Shown here: positions 8,101-16,427 of the stretch, one piece after another
Layout: each line of letters starts with the position of its first letter
Numbering within the stretch: position 1 is the first letter of the stretch
Assembly (NCBI GenBank): GCA_039818665.1
Contig: JBCBTJ010000031.1
Location: 1 to 37,027, forward strand
Direction: 5' to 3'
From: JBCBTJ01 sp039818665
Lineage (GTDB): Bacteria; Pseudomonadota; Alphaproteobacteria; Caulobacterales; Hyphomonadaceae
DNA: 37,027 nt
The notes under the pieces: generated by a model
What the model saw: only the letters and a program-made list of their open reading frames with translations
Databases searched by the model: none
What the model was told of the DNA's origin: nothing
Program-made: the position numbers and the translations under genes

Positions 8101-8775
8101 TCATGCCGTCGCCGGCGCTCCCCGCTTCAGCGCCGCGATGTTGCCAGCATACGCCTCGGCGCCGCCCCTGAACACGGCCGAGCCGGCGACAATCGCAGTG
8201 ACTCCCGCGCTGATCGCAAGCGGGGCCGTCTCTTCATTCAACCCGCCGTCGACCTCGAGAATGATGTTTCGACCGGAGGCGTCGATTTTCTGCCGCAACG
8301 CCTCGATTTTGCGCAGTTGACCCTCGATGAAGCTCTGCCCGCCGAAGCCTGGGTTCACCGACATGACGAGAATGAGATCGATGTCGTCCAACACGAAATC
8401 CACCGCGTCGGCCGGCGTGCCGGGATTGAGCGCGACGCCCGGCCTCATGCCGGCGGCGCGGATCGCTTGGACGGTTCGGTGCAGATGCGGGCCGGCCTCG
8501 GGGTGGACGGTCAAAATGTCGGCGCCGGCGCGCTTGAAGTCTTCGATGTAGGGATCGACCGGGGAAATCATCAAATGCACGTCGAACGGCTTGTCCGAAT
8601 GCGGTTTGAGCTTCTCCAGAACCGGCGGGCCGAAGGTGAGGTTCGGCACGAAATGGCCGTCCATCACATCGACGTGAATCATGTCGGCGCCAGCCTCGTC
8701 AATGGCCCGGATCTCATCGCCGAGGCGCGCGAAGTCAGCTGACAAAATCGATGGGGAAACAAGCACGCCAGACAT
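8101..8775 (-). CDS. rpe: ribulose-phosphate 3-epimerase
   Basis: Interconverts ribulose-5-phosphate and xylulose-5-phosphate in the pentose phosphate pathway and the Calvin cycle. The start chosen is the ATG at 8775, giving MSGVLVSPSILSAD and 224 residues, the normal family length; the ribosome site is weak. A longer version beginning at 8811 would add residues unlike the family. TIM-barrel motifs are visible: SPSILSAD (7-14), metal-binding HVDVMDG (34-40), MSVNPGFGGQ (138-147) and the phosphate-binding EVDGG (174-178). It lies in the rsmB - lipoprotein - rpe - heparinase run on the minus strand. Confidence 0.97.
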   Translation of the reverse strand: MSGVLVSPSILSADFARLGDEIRAIDEAGADMIHVDVMDGHFVPNLTFGPPVLEKLKPHSDKPFDVHLMISPVDPYIEDFKRAGADILTVHPEAGPHLHRTVQAIRAAGMRPGVALNPGTPADAVDFVLDDIDLILVMSVNPGFGGQSFIEGQLRKIEALRQKIDASGRNIILEVDGGLNEETAPLAISAGVTAIVAGSAVFRGGAEAYAGNIAALKRGAPATA

Positions 8776-8799
8776 TAACGCAGGCGTAAAACGGAACCT

Positions 8800-8820
8800 G
8801 CGCCCGCACAAGGCGGGCGC
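8800..8820 (-). terminator. GC-rich hairpin between lipoprotein gene and rpe
   Basis: GCGCCCGC and GCGGGCGC pair perfectly (8 bp) around a five-base loop. Read on the minus strand it lies after the lipoprotein stop (8852) and before the rpe start. A TTTT occurs only several bases further on, so it may be a weak terminator or an mRNA-stabilising hairpin. Confidence 0.4.
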
Positions 8821-8851
8821 TGGCGGTTAAGCTGTGAAGCGCTTCAGACGG

Positions 8852-9361
8852 CTATTGCAGCTGCACCGCGCCCGGCGCCGGCGTGACCGTCGCGCCGTCT
8901 GCGCGGAACGCCACGTGAACCGGCGTGCCGGGCTGGATCAAAATGTCCGTGCCCTGGATGATTTCGCGCATGTCGCCGTCTTCGAAACGAATGACATACG
9001 CGTAGCCCGTGCCGCTATTTGCGGCGCGGCCGATTTGGTTGCCGATGAGGCCGCCGATGATCGCGCCCGCGATACCGCCAGCGGCGTTCGCCTTCTGCCC
9101 GCCGCCGATTTCGGAACCGGCCAGGCCGCCGATAATCGCGCCGCCCGCAGTGCCGACGCCATTGTCTTCGCCGCGGATCTGAACCTGGCGCACCGACGTG
9201 ACGACGCCAGGTCGAATCGTCGACACGGTCCGAACGGCGCTCGGCGACACGTCATTGGCGCCGTAGCTGGTCGCGCAACCCGCCGTGGTGAGGCCCATCG
9301 CGCCAATTGCGCCGGCGAGCGCAAGCCGCGGCGCGCGTCTGATAGAAACAGGAAAAGACAT
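8852..9361 (-). CDS. outer-membrane lipoprotein with glycine-zipper 2TM domain (SlyB/Pcp-like)
   Basis: 169 residues from the ATG at 9361, chosen because GGGAGTGA precedes it and because it puts a lipoprotein signal at the N-terminus: basic SIRRAPR, a hydrophobic core, and the lipobox LTTAGC with the lipidated Cys at 29. Residues about 68-112 form a double glycine-zipper (GGAIIGGLAGSEIGGG, then GGIAGAIIGGLIGNQIG), the hallmark of the Pcp/SlyB family, which inserts in the outer membrane and helps envelope integrity. A beta-rich C-terminal tail (YVIRFEDGDMREI, then VHVAFRADG) follows. It sits between rsmB and rpe on the same strand, with no functional link to either. Confidence 0.9.
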   Translation of the reverse strand: MSFPVSIRRAPRLALAGAIGAMGLTTAGCATSYGANDVSPSAVRTVSTIRPGVVTSVRQVQIRGEDNGVGTAGGAIIGGLAGSEIGGGQKANAAGGIAGAIIGGLIGNQIGRAANSGTGYAYVIRFEDGDMREIIQGTDILIQPGTPVHVAFRADGATVTPAPGAVQLQ

Positions 9362-9476
9362 GATCACTCCCAGGAGCCAGTGGCCGAAGGATCGCCCGGC
9401 GGCTCTGAACGCTAGATGAATTTCTGTAGCAAACACTGCGAAAGAGTCAGTCGGGCGCATGAAAAGGCCGTCATGT

Positions 9477-10760
9477 TCAGGCCGTTCGACGCAGCCGGGC
9501 CATATAGAACGCGTCGCAGTCGGCGCCGCCGCGCGGCAGGGTGAGCGCGTCCCCTTTCGGCGTTATGACGGTCTCAAAGCCCGGCGCCTCGGCGGACGCG
9601 ATCGGCGCGCGAACAAATTCGCCGCCTTCGACCGCCGCGTCTACGACATCGCACCCCTCGGCCCGCAACGGCGTGCAGACGCAATAGACGAGCGTTCCGC
9701 CTGGTTTCAAGCATGCCGCCGCCGCCTTCAGGAGCTCCGATTGGACCTTCGGATACCGCGCGACATCGCCGGGGGATTTGATCCAAGCGCCTTCCGGATG
9801 GCGGCGCAGCGTGCCAAGCGCCGAACACGGCGCGTCGAGCAGGATTTTGTCCGCCGGCGCGTCTGGCCGCCAAGCCGACAGCTCGGCTTGGACGACCTGA
9901 ACCTCGCCGGCGAGCTTCGCGCGCGACAGATTCTCGCGAAGGCGTTTCAGGCGCGCGGCCGAGCGGTCCACGGCGACGACGTCCGCACCGGCGGCGGCGA
10001 GTTGAAGCGTCTTGCCGCCGGGCGCGGCGCAGAGATCGAATACACGCTCGCCGGGCTGCGCTGACAATAAGCGCGCCGGCAAAGCCGCCGCCGCGTCCTG
10101 CACCCACCAGTCGCCATCGGCGTAGCCGGGCAAGGCTTCGATCGGGCCGGGATCGGCCAACGCAACGACGTCTTCGGATCGCGTCTCGCCGCCAAATCGC
10201 TGCGCAAGACCAACCGCATCGCCATCCTTCGGGATGAGATGCAGCCGCGGCGGCGCGGCCTGCGCTTGCGCCAGGGCGTCGGCGCCGTCGCGCCCCAAAC
10301 TGTCGACCATGGCGCGCTGCAGCCAATCCGGCCAGACCGCGAGCGCAGGCGCGGCCTCGAACGCGGTCCTGTCGCTGGCGGCGCGGCGAAGCACGGCGTT
10401 CAAGAAACCTGAGGCCGGCGCGGCGGCGCGCCAAGATTTAGCCGCTGCGACTGTCTCGCCGACGGCGGCGTGTCCTGGCGTGTCCATGAGCCACAATTGC
10501 GCGGCGCCGACGCGCAATAGAGCGCGAGGCTCCGGACCGGTCTCGTCGAGGGAACGGTTTAAGAATGGCGCGAGGCCGGCGTCGATGCGGCCGAGCTGGC
10601 GCAGGGCTGCGCTCGCCATCGCCCTTGCGAAAGCGCGATCGGACCCCTGCAGCGCGTTAAACGCGGTTGCGGTTTCGAGCGCCTCGTCCAGCGTCCGCCG
10701 GCGCTCCAGCGTTTCGATCAACAGTTCTGCGGCGGCCCGGCGGCTGTCGGCCCCGCTCAC
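9477..10760 (-). CDS. rsmB: 16S rRNA (cytosine-967-C5)-methyltransferase
   Basis: SAM-dependent methylation of 16S rRNA C967. A NusB-like RNA-binding domain (about 1-130) precedes a Rossmann methyltransferase domain with the SAM loop AAPGGKT (about 245-251), motif IV DAPCS (309-313) and the catalytic-loop Cys in YCVCTP (about 362). The start is ambiguous. I use the GTG at 10760, which overlaps the htpX stop as GTGA and gives 427 residues; a TTG at 10766 would add two residues. Translational coupling to htpX is implied. Family and activity are secure; the assignment to C967 rather than another cytosine rests on the NusB domain. Confidence 0.93.
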   Translation of the reverse strand: MSGADSRRAAAELLIETLERRRTLDEALETATAFNALQGSDRAFARAMASAALRQLGRIDAGLAPFLNRSLDETGPEPRALLRVGAAQLWLMDTPGHAAVGETVAAAKSWRAAAPASGFLNAVLRRAASDRTAFEAAPALAVWPDWLQRAMVDSLGRDGADALAQAQAAPPRLHLIPKDGDAVGLAQRFGGETRSEDVVALADPGPIEALPGYADGDWWVQDAAAALPARLLSAQPGERVFDLCAAPGGKTLQLAAAGADVVAVDRSAARLKRLRENLSRAKLAGEVQVVQAELSAWRPDAPADKILLDAPCSALGTLRRHPEGAWIKSPGDVARYPKVQSELLKAAAACLKPGGTLVYCVCTPLRAEGCDVVDAAVEGGEFVRAPIASAEAPGFETVITPKGDALTLPRGGADCDAFYMARLRRTA

Positions 10761-11647
10761 CCCCAAGGACCGGCGCCGGCCTGCGAGCGCGGCGCGCCCT
10801 CGGCCATGCGGCCGGCAAGTTCGCGCAACGCGGCGACGCGGTTCGCCGTGGAGGGGTGCGTCGAGAACAGATTGTCCTGGCCGCGGCCGGACAGCGGGTT
10901 CATGATGTACATGTGCGCCATGGAAGGATTGCGCTCAGCGTGGCGGTTGACCGAGGTGCGCGCGCCGCGCTCGATCTTTTCAAGCGCCGAGGCGAGCCAC
11001 ATCGGATTGCCGCAAATCTCCGCGCCGATGCGGTCGGCTTCGTATTCGCGCGACCGGCTGATCGCCATCTGAACGAGCCCCGCCGCCATGGGCGCGAAGA
11101 TCATGATGAGGAGGCTGGTGACGAGCCCGCCGCGCTCGCGGTTGCCGAAGAAGAGGGCGAAATTGGCCAGCATGCCAATGGCGCCGGCGATCGTGGCGGT
11201 GACCGTCATGGTGAGCGTGTCGCGATTGCGGACATGGGCGAGCTCGTGGGCCATGACGCCGGCGACCTCTTCCCGGTTGAGCATGGAGAGCAAGCCGGTC
11301 GTGGCCGCGACGGCGGCGTTCTCAGGATTGCGTCCTGTGGCGAAGGCGTTCGGCTGCGGCGTGTCGATGATGTAGATCTTCGGGGCCGGCATGCCGGCCC
11401 GTTCGGCCAGACGGCGCGTGTCCTCGGCGAAGCCGCGCACCACGGGCGAGCGGTCGTCGGGCGAGACTTCTCGCGCGCCCTGCATGCGCAGCACGATCTT
11501 ATCCGCGTTCCAATAGGCGTAGGCGTTCATCGCCACGGCGATGACGAAGGCGATGGCCATGCCGCCAACGCCGCCGACGAACAGTCCGATCGCCATGAAC
11601 AAAGCCGTCAGCGCCGCCAGCAAAAGATAGGTTCGCGCCGTGCCCAT
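10757..11647 (-). CDS. htpX: HtpX-type membrane zinc metalloprotease
   Basis: M48B endopeptidase of the inner membrane that degrades misfolded membrane proteins. 296 residues; the ATG at 11647 follows AAGGAGA. Two N-terminal membrane segments (about 7-27 and 28-47) come before the cytosolic catalytic domain with HELAH (134-138); two more hydrophobic segments (about 150-168 and 176-196) lead into EYEAD (201-205), which supplies the third zinc ligand. The C-terminus keeps the family FSTHPSTANRVAAL. It is the first gene of a minus-strand run that continues into rsmB, and it diverges from the SdhAF4-type gene across an 89-base gap containing a small inverted repeat. Confidence 0.97.
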   Translation of the reverse strand: MGTARTYLLLAALTALFMAIGLFVGGVGGMAIAFVIAVAMNAYAYWNADKIVLRMQGAREVSPDDRSPVVRGFAEDTRRLAERAGMPAPKIYIIDTPQPNAFATGRNPENAAVAATTGLLSMLNREEVAGVMAHELAHVRNRDTLTMTVTATIAGAIGMLANFALFFGNRERGGLVTSLLIMIFAPMAAGLVQMAISRSREYEADRIGAEICGNPMWLASALEKIERGARTSVNRHAERNPSMAHMYIMNPLSGRGQDNLFSTHPSTANRVAALRELAGRMAEGAPRSQAGAGPWG

Positions 11648-11670
11648 ACTGATCCGTCTCCTTACAATCC

Positions 11671-11690
11671 CGGCCCGTTGTTTTGGGCCG
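11671..11690. repeat. inverted repeat in the htpX / SdhAF4 divergent promoter region
   Basis: CGGCCC and GGGCCG flank eight bases (GTTGTTTT) in the gap between two divergent genes. The position suits an operator; the sequence does not match a site I recognise. Confidence 0.35.
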
Positions 11691-11736
11691 CCTTCCCATC
11701 ATATGGAAGCCGTTAGCGCGGGAGAAAGGCGTCTTC

Positions 11737-11943
11737 ATGGCCGATACGACCGAAAAAGCTGCAAAAAAGCTGTCGCCCGAGGCCGAGCGCGCGCTCGCCG
11801 AAGCTGAAGCGCGGCGGGCGGCCAGAGCTGAGGAAGAAGCGGCGCTGAACGCCGCGAAAGCGGGCGAGCGCGGCGGCCCGTCCGGCGAGGAGCCGACGCG
11901 CTACGGCGATTGGGAGCGCGGCGGGCGCGCCTACGACTTCTAA
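11737..11943 (+). CDS. DUF1674 protein, succinate dehydrogenase assembly factor 4 (SdhAF4) type
   Basis: 68 residues from the ATG at 11737, after GGAGAAAGG (11721-11729). The C-terminus carries the family signature: RGGPSGEEPTRYGDWERGG then AYDF. Eukaryotic SDHAF4/Sdh8 members bind the flavinylated SdhA subunit before it joins complex II; bacterial DUF1674 proteins are assumed to act likewise. The N-terminal half is a charged Ala/Glu helix (PEAERALAEAEARRAARAEE). No sdh genes are nearby. Its TAA shares the tetranucleotide CTAA with the stop of the convergent MFS gene. Confidence 0.88.
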   Translation: MADTTEKAAKKLSPEAERALAEAEARRAARAEEEAALNAAKAGERGGPSGEEPTRYGDWERGGRAYDF

Positions 11944-13175
11944 ACCGCCGGCCGGTCCTCGCCGCGCTTGATGAGCCATGCGGCGAGCGACAGCGTGAAA
12001 ACGAGCGACGACAAGCACAGCGCCAGGACGGCGCTGCCCGTCCAACCGCCCCAATCATAGGCCGCCGTGCCCGCCCAGCTCGCCAGGCCGCCGCCGATGA
12101 ACATCATCACGATATAAACCGTCATGAGCCGCGTGCGGATCTCGGCCGGCTCCTTGAGGAAGGTCATGCGGCCGGTGACGTCGATGGTCGGGCCGGCGAT
12201 GTTCATGATGATGATCGGGATCATCAGCAGCCAGAGACTGTGGCCGACAAAACCCAAGAGGGCGACGCCCGTGAGATTGACGGCGGCCACAGCGAGGCGC
12301 GCCCGGCGCGGCCCGACCTTGTCCGCCCAAACGCCGAGCCGGGGCGTCGATAGCAGATTGATGATCGCGAAGATGGCGAGATAGCCGACGACGTCGACGC
12401 CATAACCCATTTCAGGGCTTGTCAGATGCAGTCCGAGCGCCAGCCAAACCGCGAGGAACACGCCGAAGCTGAGCCCTTGGATGGCGCCGGATAAGAGGAT
12501 CTCAGGGTGGCGGCCGATGATCGGCGGAATGGAGAGGATCAAGCGAGGATATCCGCCGGAAGACGCGTCTTGGCCGCCGGCGCGTTCGCGCTCTTCCATC
12601 ACCAGCGGCGCGGCGACCGTTACCGCCAGCATCAGCCCGGCGGCGATGTAGTAGACCGCGCGCCATCCGAGATGTTCGCCGACCAGGCCCGCCCCGGCGC
12701 GCGCGACCAGGATTCCTGCGATGATGCCCGTGGTGAGCACCGCCGTCGCCCGCCCAAGCTCAGCCGGATCGACTCGCTTGGAGACATAAGCGGGCAGCAA
12801 ATAGGGAGCGATGGTGAAGAAGCCGAGCAGGGTCGAACCGGCGACGAAGAGAATGAAACTGTCGGAGAAGGCCATTACCGCAATGGCGGCGCATTGCGCG
12901 GCGACGAAGATGGAGACGAGCTTGCGATTGCTGATGCGGTCGCCGAGCGGCAGCAACAAAAAGATCCCGAGCGCCAAGGCGATTTGGTTGAGCGCCGGCA
13001 CCGCGCCGATCATCGCATCGCTCACGTCGAACGCTTCGGCGACGCGCGCGATGATCGGATGGATGTAATAGGCGTTCGCTGTAACGACGGCGCTGACGGC
13101 CGCGAGGGCGAGCAATTGCGCGCGCGACAGACGGTCGGCCGGCGCCGCCGAGCTCGTATCCGTGTCCGCCGTCAA
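11940..13175 (-). CDS. MFS transporter (drug/arabinose-efflux-like)
   Basis: 411 residues with about twelve hydrophobic segments and a central polar loop near 200-215. Features of the superfamily are seen: LPLGDRISNRK between helices 2 and 3 (the GDRxGRR-like loop) and VWADKVGPRRARL in the second half. The N-terminus NAYYIHPIIARVAEAF and the PALNQI region resemble the YnfM/AraJ-like exporters. The substrate cannot be told. The best start found is TTG at 13175 with GGGGCGAGG upstream; no closer ATG exists, so the start is less certain. It follows the epimerase/reductase at 13245 by 69 bases on the same strand, so the two may form an operon. Confidence 0.85.
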   Translation of the reverse strand: MTADTDTSSAAPADRLSRAQLLALAAVSAVVTANAYYIHPIIARVAEAFDVSDAMIGAVPALNQIALALGIFLLLPLGDRISNRKLVSIFVAAQCAAIAVMAFSDSFILFVAGSTLLGFFTIAPYLLPAYVSKRVDPAELGRATAVLTTGIIAGILVARAGAGLVGEHLGWRAVYYIAAGLMLAVTVAAPLVMEERERAGGQDASSGGYPRLILSIPPIIGRHPEILLSGAIQGLSFGVFLAVWLALGLHLTSPEMGYGVDVVGYLAIFAIINLLSTPRLGVWADKVGPRRARLAVAAVNLTGVALLGFVGHSLWLLMIPIIIMNIAGPTIDVTGRMTFLKEPAEIRTRLMTVYIVMMFIGGGLASWAGTAAYDWGGWTGSAVLALCLSSLVFTLSLAAWLIKRGEDRPAV

Positions 13176-13244
13176 ACGCGCCTCGCCCCTTTCGCCGGTT
13201 TGTGCGCCGCCAAGCCCCGCCAGGCAAGCCGTGGCGGCGGAGCG

Positions 13245-14279
13245 TCAGGCTTTCAACACGCCGTGCTTGATCAAGCTCTCGGCCGCTGCGATCGTCGCTT
13301 CGTCCGCTGAGCGCGCGGTCCATCCCAGCACGCGCTTGGCCTTTTCAGATGTGGCGTAGCGGCGCTTGTCGAGCTCCGGAATGATCTGCTTCAGGGGCGG
13401 ATTGACGGCTGACAAGACCCGGACGAGGACGCTCGGCAGCTTCCCCTTCGGGATCTTCTTCGAGAAGTTCGGGAACTTTCCCCGCAAGAGGTCGGCCACC
13501 TCTGAGAACCACATGAATTCGTCGGCGACGATAAACCGCTCGCCGGCCGCTTCGGGCGTCTCCATCGCCAGCACATGCGCGTCCGCGACGTCGCGCACAT
13601 CGACGATCTGGAAGCCGACGCGCGGCGCCGCCGGCAGCTTGCCGCCCATGGTCTGGGTGACGATCTCGACGGAGGCTGAGAAATCCCCGCTCATCACCGG
13701 GCCGAGAACGGCGACGGGGTTGATCGTCGTCAGCTCGAGCCCCGCGCCCTCGTCAGACATGTACTCCCAGGCCGCCTTCTCGGCGATGGTTTTGGAGCGG
13801 GTGTAGGCCGTGTTGTCTTTGAGATTGTCAGGGTTCGACCAGTGGGTCTCGTCGAGCACCTCCGGCCGTTTGTCGCCCCAACCATATGCGATCGCCGCAG
13901 CCGACGAGGTCATCACCACGCGCCGCACGCCAGCGGCTTTGGCCGCCCGCAAAACACGGAGCGCCCCGTCGCGGGCCGGCACGATCAACTCATTCGGGTC
14001 GCGCGGCAGATTGGGCGGGATCGGCGAGGCGATGTGGCAGACATAGTCGCATCCGGCGACCGCCGCCTCCCAACCGGCGTCGCTCGAAAGATCGGCTTCG
14101 AACAGCTCGACCGCGACCGGCTTGCCGGCATAGGCCGACAGCGTCTGGTTGAGGCCCGGCTCGCGCCCCTTGGAGCGGGCCGTGCCGCGCACGGCGTAAC
14201 CCTTGTCGAGCAGCGCCAAGATCGTGTGCGCCGCGATGAACCCGGTCGCCCCGGTCACCAATACTGTTTCGCCCGCCAT
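13245..14279 (-). CDS. NAD(P)-dependent epimerase / dihydroflavonol-4-reductase-like aldehyde reductase
   Basis: 344 residues from the ATG at 14279, which has a near-perfect AAAGGAGG seven bases away. Extended SDR: TGATGFIA cofactor loop (9-16), catalytic Ser near 125, and YTRSK (159-163) supplying Tyr and Lys. The order LVTGATGFIAAHTI...VCHIASP...VVMTSSAAA is characteristic of the DFR-like aldehyde/ketone reductases rather than sugar epimerases. The likely role is NAD(P)H reduction of an aldehyde or ketone; the physiological substrate is unknown. The MFS exporter follows on the same strand. Confidence 0.88.
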   Translation of the reverse strand: MAGETVLVTGATGFIAAHTILALLDKGYAVRGTARSKGREPGLNQTLSAYAGKPVAVELFEADLSSDAGWEAAVAGCDYVCHIASPIPPNLPRDPNELIVPARDGALRVLRAAKAAGVRRVVMTSSAAAIAYGWGDKRPEVLDETHWSNPDNLKDNTAYTRSKTIAEKAAWEYMSDEGAGLELTTINPVAVLGPVMSGDFSASVEIVTQTMGGKLPAAPRVGFQIVDVRDVADAHVLAMETPEAAGERFIVADEFMWFSEVADLLRGKFPNFSKKIPKGKLPSVLVRVLSAVNPPLKQIIPELDKRRYATSEKAKRVLGWTARSADEATIAAAESLIKHGVLKA

Positions 14280-14327
14280 GGCCGCCTCCTTTTGATCGGC
14301 CGCCACCATGGCGCAAGTGACCGCCGG

Positions 14328-15245
14328 TCACAAGCGGCGGGCGCGCAGGGTGATGTAGAGCGTCGAGGTGATGATGATCGCGGCCCCCAGCCAGACAAAC
14401 AGGCCGGGAAGCAGATTGAACAGCAACCAATCGGCCACCGCCGTCATCGGCAGGCGCAGATAGTCCATGGCCGAGAGAAAGGACGCATCGCCGATCGACA
14501 TGGCGGTGATGAAGCAATACTGCGCGGCGAGCCCCGCGAGCGCCATCAAGAAGATCAAGCCCCAGTCGGCCAAACCCGGGCTGGACCAATAGAATAGGGC
14601 CGGTCCCAAGAGCAGCAGGGTCGAGAGCAAGTTCGCCCAGATCAAAAGCGTGGTCGGCGCATGGTCGCGCGAGAGGGTTTTGACGAGGATGATCGACAAG
14701 GCGAAGGCGAGCGCGCTGCCGAGGGCCAATACGCCGGCGAGATCCAGCGTCGGCCCCTCCCCGCCGACGCCCGGCATCCAGAAGAATACGACGCCGGGCG
14801 CCGTCATCACGAGCACGCCGAAAAAACCGGCGCCGATCGCCGCGACGCGCCGCGGGCCAACCGTCTCACCCAAGACGAGGGCCGCCAACAGCGTCACGAA
14901 GAGCGGCCGTGTGAAAGAGAGCGCGTTGAACTCAGACAGCGGCAGCGTGAAGAAGTCCGACACCGCGAGCAGGCTGAGGATGAAGCCTAGGCTGCCAAAC
15001 AAGCTGCGTGTGAACAGCAATGGAAAACGGCGCGTCTTCAGGCTCGACAGGCCATTTCGGTAAAGCAGCGGCAGCGTGAACAAAAGGCCGAGAAAGGCGC
15101 GGAAAAACGCCAGGAACACCGGATGCGCGTCCGCCGATAGGAGCTTCGCCAGAGTTAGGTAGATCGTGAAGCCGACGCCGGATCCGATCATCCAAAGCGC
15201 GCCGCGGGCGTTGCCGGAGAGCCCGCCGAGCGCGGCCAGGATCAT
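14328..15245 (-). CDS. EamA/DMT family transporter
   Basis: 305 residues, ten hydrophobic segments in two EamA repeats (GALWMIGSGVGFTIYLTLAK at the start of the first; LDLAGVLALGSALAFALSII at the start of the second). The protein ends ITLRARRL. The start chosen is the ATG at 15245, ten bases after the SDR stop; a longer reading from 15320 would overlap the SDR gene and add a basic extension (LNKWLRPPRRRASRD) not expected for this family. Metabolite export is the usual role, substrate unknown. Close spacing suggests coupling to the SDR. Confidence 0.85.
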   Translation of the reverse strand: MILAALGGLSGNARGALWMIGSGVGFTIYLTLAKLLSADAHPVFLAFFRAFLGLLFTLPLLYRNGLSSLKTRRFPLLFTRSLFGSLGFILSLLAVSDFFTLPLSEFNALSFTRPLFVTLLAALVLGETVGPRRVAAIGAGFFGVLVMTAPGVVFFWMPGVGGEGPTLDLAGVLALGSALAFALSIILVKTLSRDHAPTTLLIWANLLSTLLLLGPALFYWSSPGLADWGLIFLMALAGLAAQYCFITAMSIGDASFLSAMDYLRLPMTAVADWLLFNLLPGLFVWLGAAIIITSTLYITLRARRL

Positions 15246-15255
15246 GCGCCGGATA

Positions 15256-16140
15256 TCACGACTGGCCCGCCTGCGCGGCGGCCGCAGCCATTTGTTCAGC
15301 CTGTTCCTGCGTGATGCCAAGCGCCTCCAGGATCGGGCCGGCCGCCGTCTCGTCCCAAGCGTGGCGCGGGCCGACGGTGATTCCGCCGTCGACGACGAAC
15401 TCCCCGCCGGTGATGAATTCCGCGGCGTCCGAGGCGAGGAAGGCCGCCATTGCCGCGATGTCCGTTCCGCGGCCCGTGCGGCCGATCGGTTGGACCCCGC
15501 CGCCTTGTTGTTCGAAGAACGCCGCCATCTGGTCGGCCTGTTCGCGCGGCAGGCCGAGCGAGGCGCCGAAGATCGAGGTGGCGATGAAGCCCGGCAGGAT
15601 CGCGTTGACGCGGATCTTGTACTTGGCGAGCTCGGCCGCGGCGATCTTTGAGAAATGCGCCACGCCCTTTTTGGCGACGGAATAGACGATCGGCGCGTAA
15701 CCGGCTTCGATCGCGGAGATCGATGACGTGTTTACAACAGAACCGCCCTTCTCCTTCATCAACGGCACAGCCAAATGGGTCGCGACGAAGACCGAGCGGA
15801 GCAGCAAATCCATGGTCGGCGTGAACGCGTCTGGATCGAGATCTTCAACGCCCCCTGGCGTTCCGCCATGGCCGGCATTGTTAAAGAGGATGTCGAGCCC
15901 GCCGAAATCGTCGGCGGCGGTCTGCAGGAGCGCTTTGAGCTGCGCGTCGTCGGTGACGTCGCAATGGACGTATTTCAGCGTGTCCGAGCCGAAGCGCGTC
16001 TCTAGCGCAGCGCCTTTCTCGTCCTGAATGTCGCCGGCGACCACTCTTGCGCCCGCTTCGACAAACACTTCGACGCTGGCGAGCCCGATGCCGCTCGCCG
16101 CGCCTGTGATCACCGCCGTCTTACCCGACAAATCCGCCAT
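15256..16140 (-). CDS. SDR family oxidoreductase with SD-sequestering 5' hairpin
   Basis: 294 residues. Classical SDR: TGAASGIG (12-19), NNAG (87-90), Ser140, Tyr153 and Lys157 (YSVAK), and a C-terminal FVVDGGITVG stretch. It is longer than a typical 250-residue SDR by an Ala/Gln-rich tail (ILEALGITQEQAEQMAAAA). The Asp in VVAGDIQD (about 37) after the second strand points to NAD preference. The substrate is unknown. The ribosome site AGGAGGGG is buried in the 3' arm of a 12-bp hairpin directly upstream, so its translation may be regulated. The DMT transporter follows ten bases after the stop, and a 33-residue small-protein ORF precedes it on the same strand. Confidence 0.92.
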   Translation of the reverse strand: MADLSGKTAVITGAASGIGLASVEVFVEAGARVVAGDIQDEKGAALETRFGSDTLKYVHCDVTDDAQLKALLQTAADDFGGLDILFNNAGHGGTPGGVEDLDPDAFTPTMDLLLRSVFVATHLAVPLMKEKGGSVVNTSSISAIEAGYAPIVYSVAKKGVAHFSKIAAAELAKYKIRVNAILPGFIATSIFGASLGLPREQADQMAAFFEQQGGGVQPIGRTGRGTDIAAMAAFLASDAAEFITGGEFVVDGGITVGPRHAWDETAAGPILEALGITQEQAEQMAAAAAQAGQS

Positions 16141-16142
16141 GC

Positions 16143-16176
16143 GCCCCTCCTGTCTTTATCTTTGGACAGAAGGGGC
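16143..16176 (-). promoter_or_regulatory. RNA hairpin sequestering the ribosome-binding site of the SDR gene
   Basis: On the minus-strand RNA, GCCCCUUCUGUC (from 16176-16165) pairs with GACAGGAGGGGC (from 16154-16143) over 12 bp, the only irregularity being a U-G wobble; the loop is ten bases, mostly A/U. The whole AGGAGG ribosome site lies in the 3' arm, two bases from the end of the stem to the AUG at 16140. No U-run follows, so it is not a terminator. It could be an RNA thermometer or translational switch, or a DNA operator that happens to overlap the ribosome site. Confidence 0.6.
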
Positions 16177-16223
16177 AGGCGACGCGGCGTCAGTCAACCG
16201 AGGACAAACGCGGCGGCCGGCCT

Positions 16224-16325
16224 TTAGTGGATGAAGGTCGCGCAGAAGACGGCGAGGCTGGCGATGCCGGTTGCGTAAGCGACGGCGGCGACGCTGAAAC
16301 GGGTGGCGATGTTGCGGCTGGTCAT
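16224..16325 (-). CDS. 33-residue small membrane protein or leader peptide
   Basis: An ATG at 16325 follows GGAGAT at seven bases and opens a 33-codon frame: MTSRNIATRFSVAAV, then a hydrophobic run to FCATFIH and a TAA stop. A short basic N-terminus with one membrane helix (about residues 10-31) is typical of small inner-membrane proteins. It ends 47 bases before the hairpin that hides the ribosome site of the SDR gene, so it could instead act as a leader peptide whose translation affects that hairpin. The good ribosome site and hydrophobic bias support it, but its shortness limits certainty. Confidence 0.55.
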   Translation of the reverse strand: MTSRNIATRFSVAAVAYATGIASLAVFCATFIH

Positions 16326-16427
16326 GGCTGATCTCCATATTCGTTGACAGGGTTCAGCTGGGCGCCGGCGAACACCCCGTCCAATCACGCCGCATCACGG
16401 AAATCGGCGACCCATGTGAGCGATCGC

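Noticed and set aside
10761..10766. TTG at 10766 as the rsmB start
   Set aside because: The GTG at 10760 overlaps the htpX stop as GTGA and is the more usual start; the two differ by only two residues.
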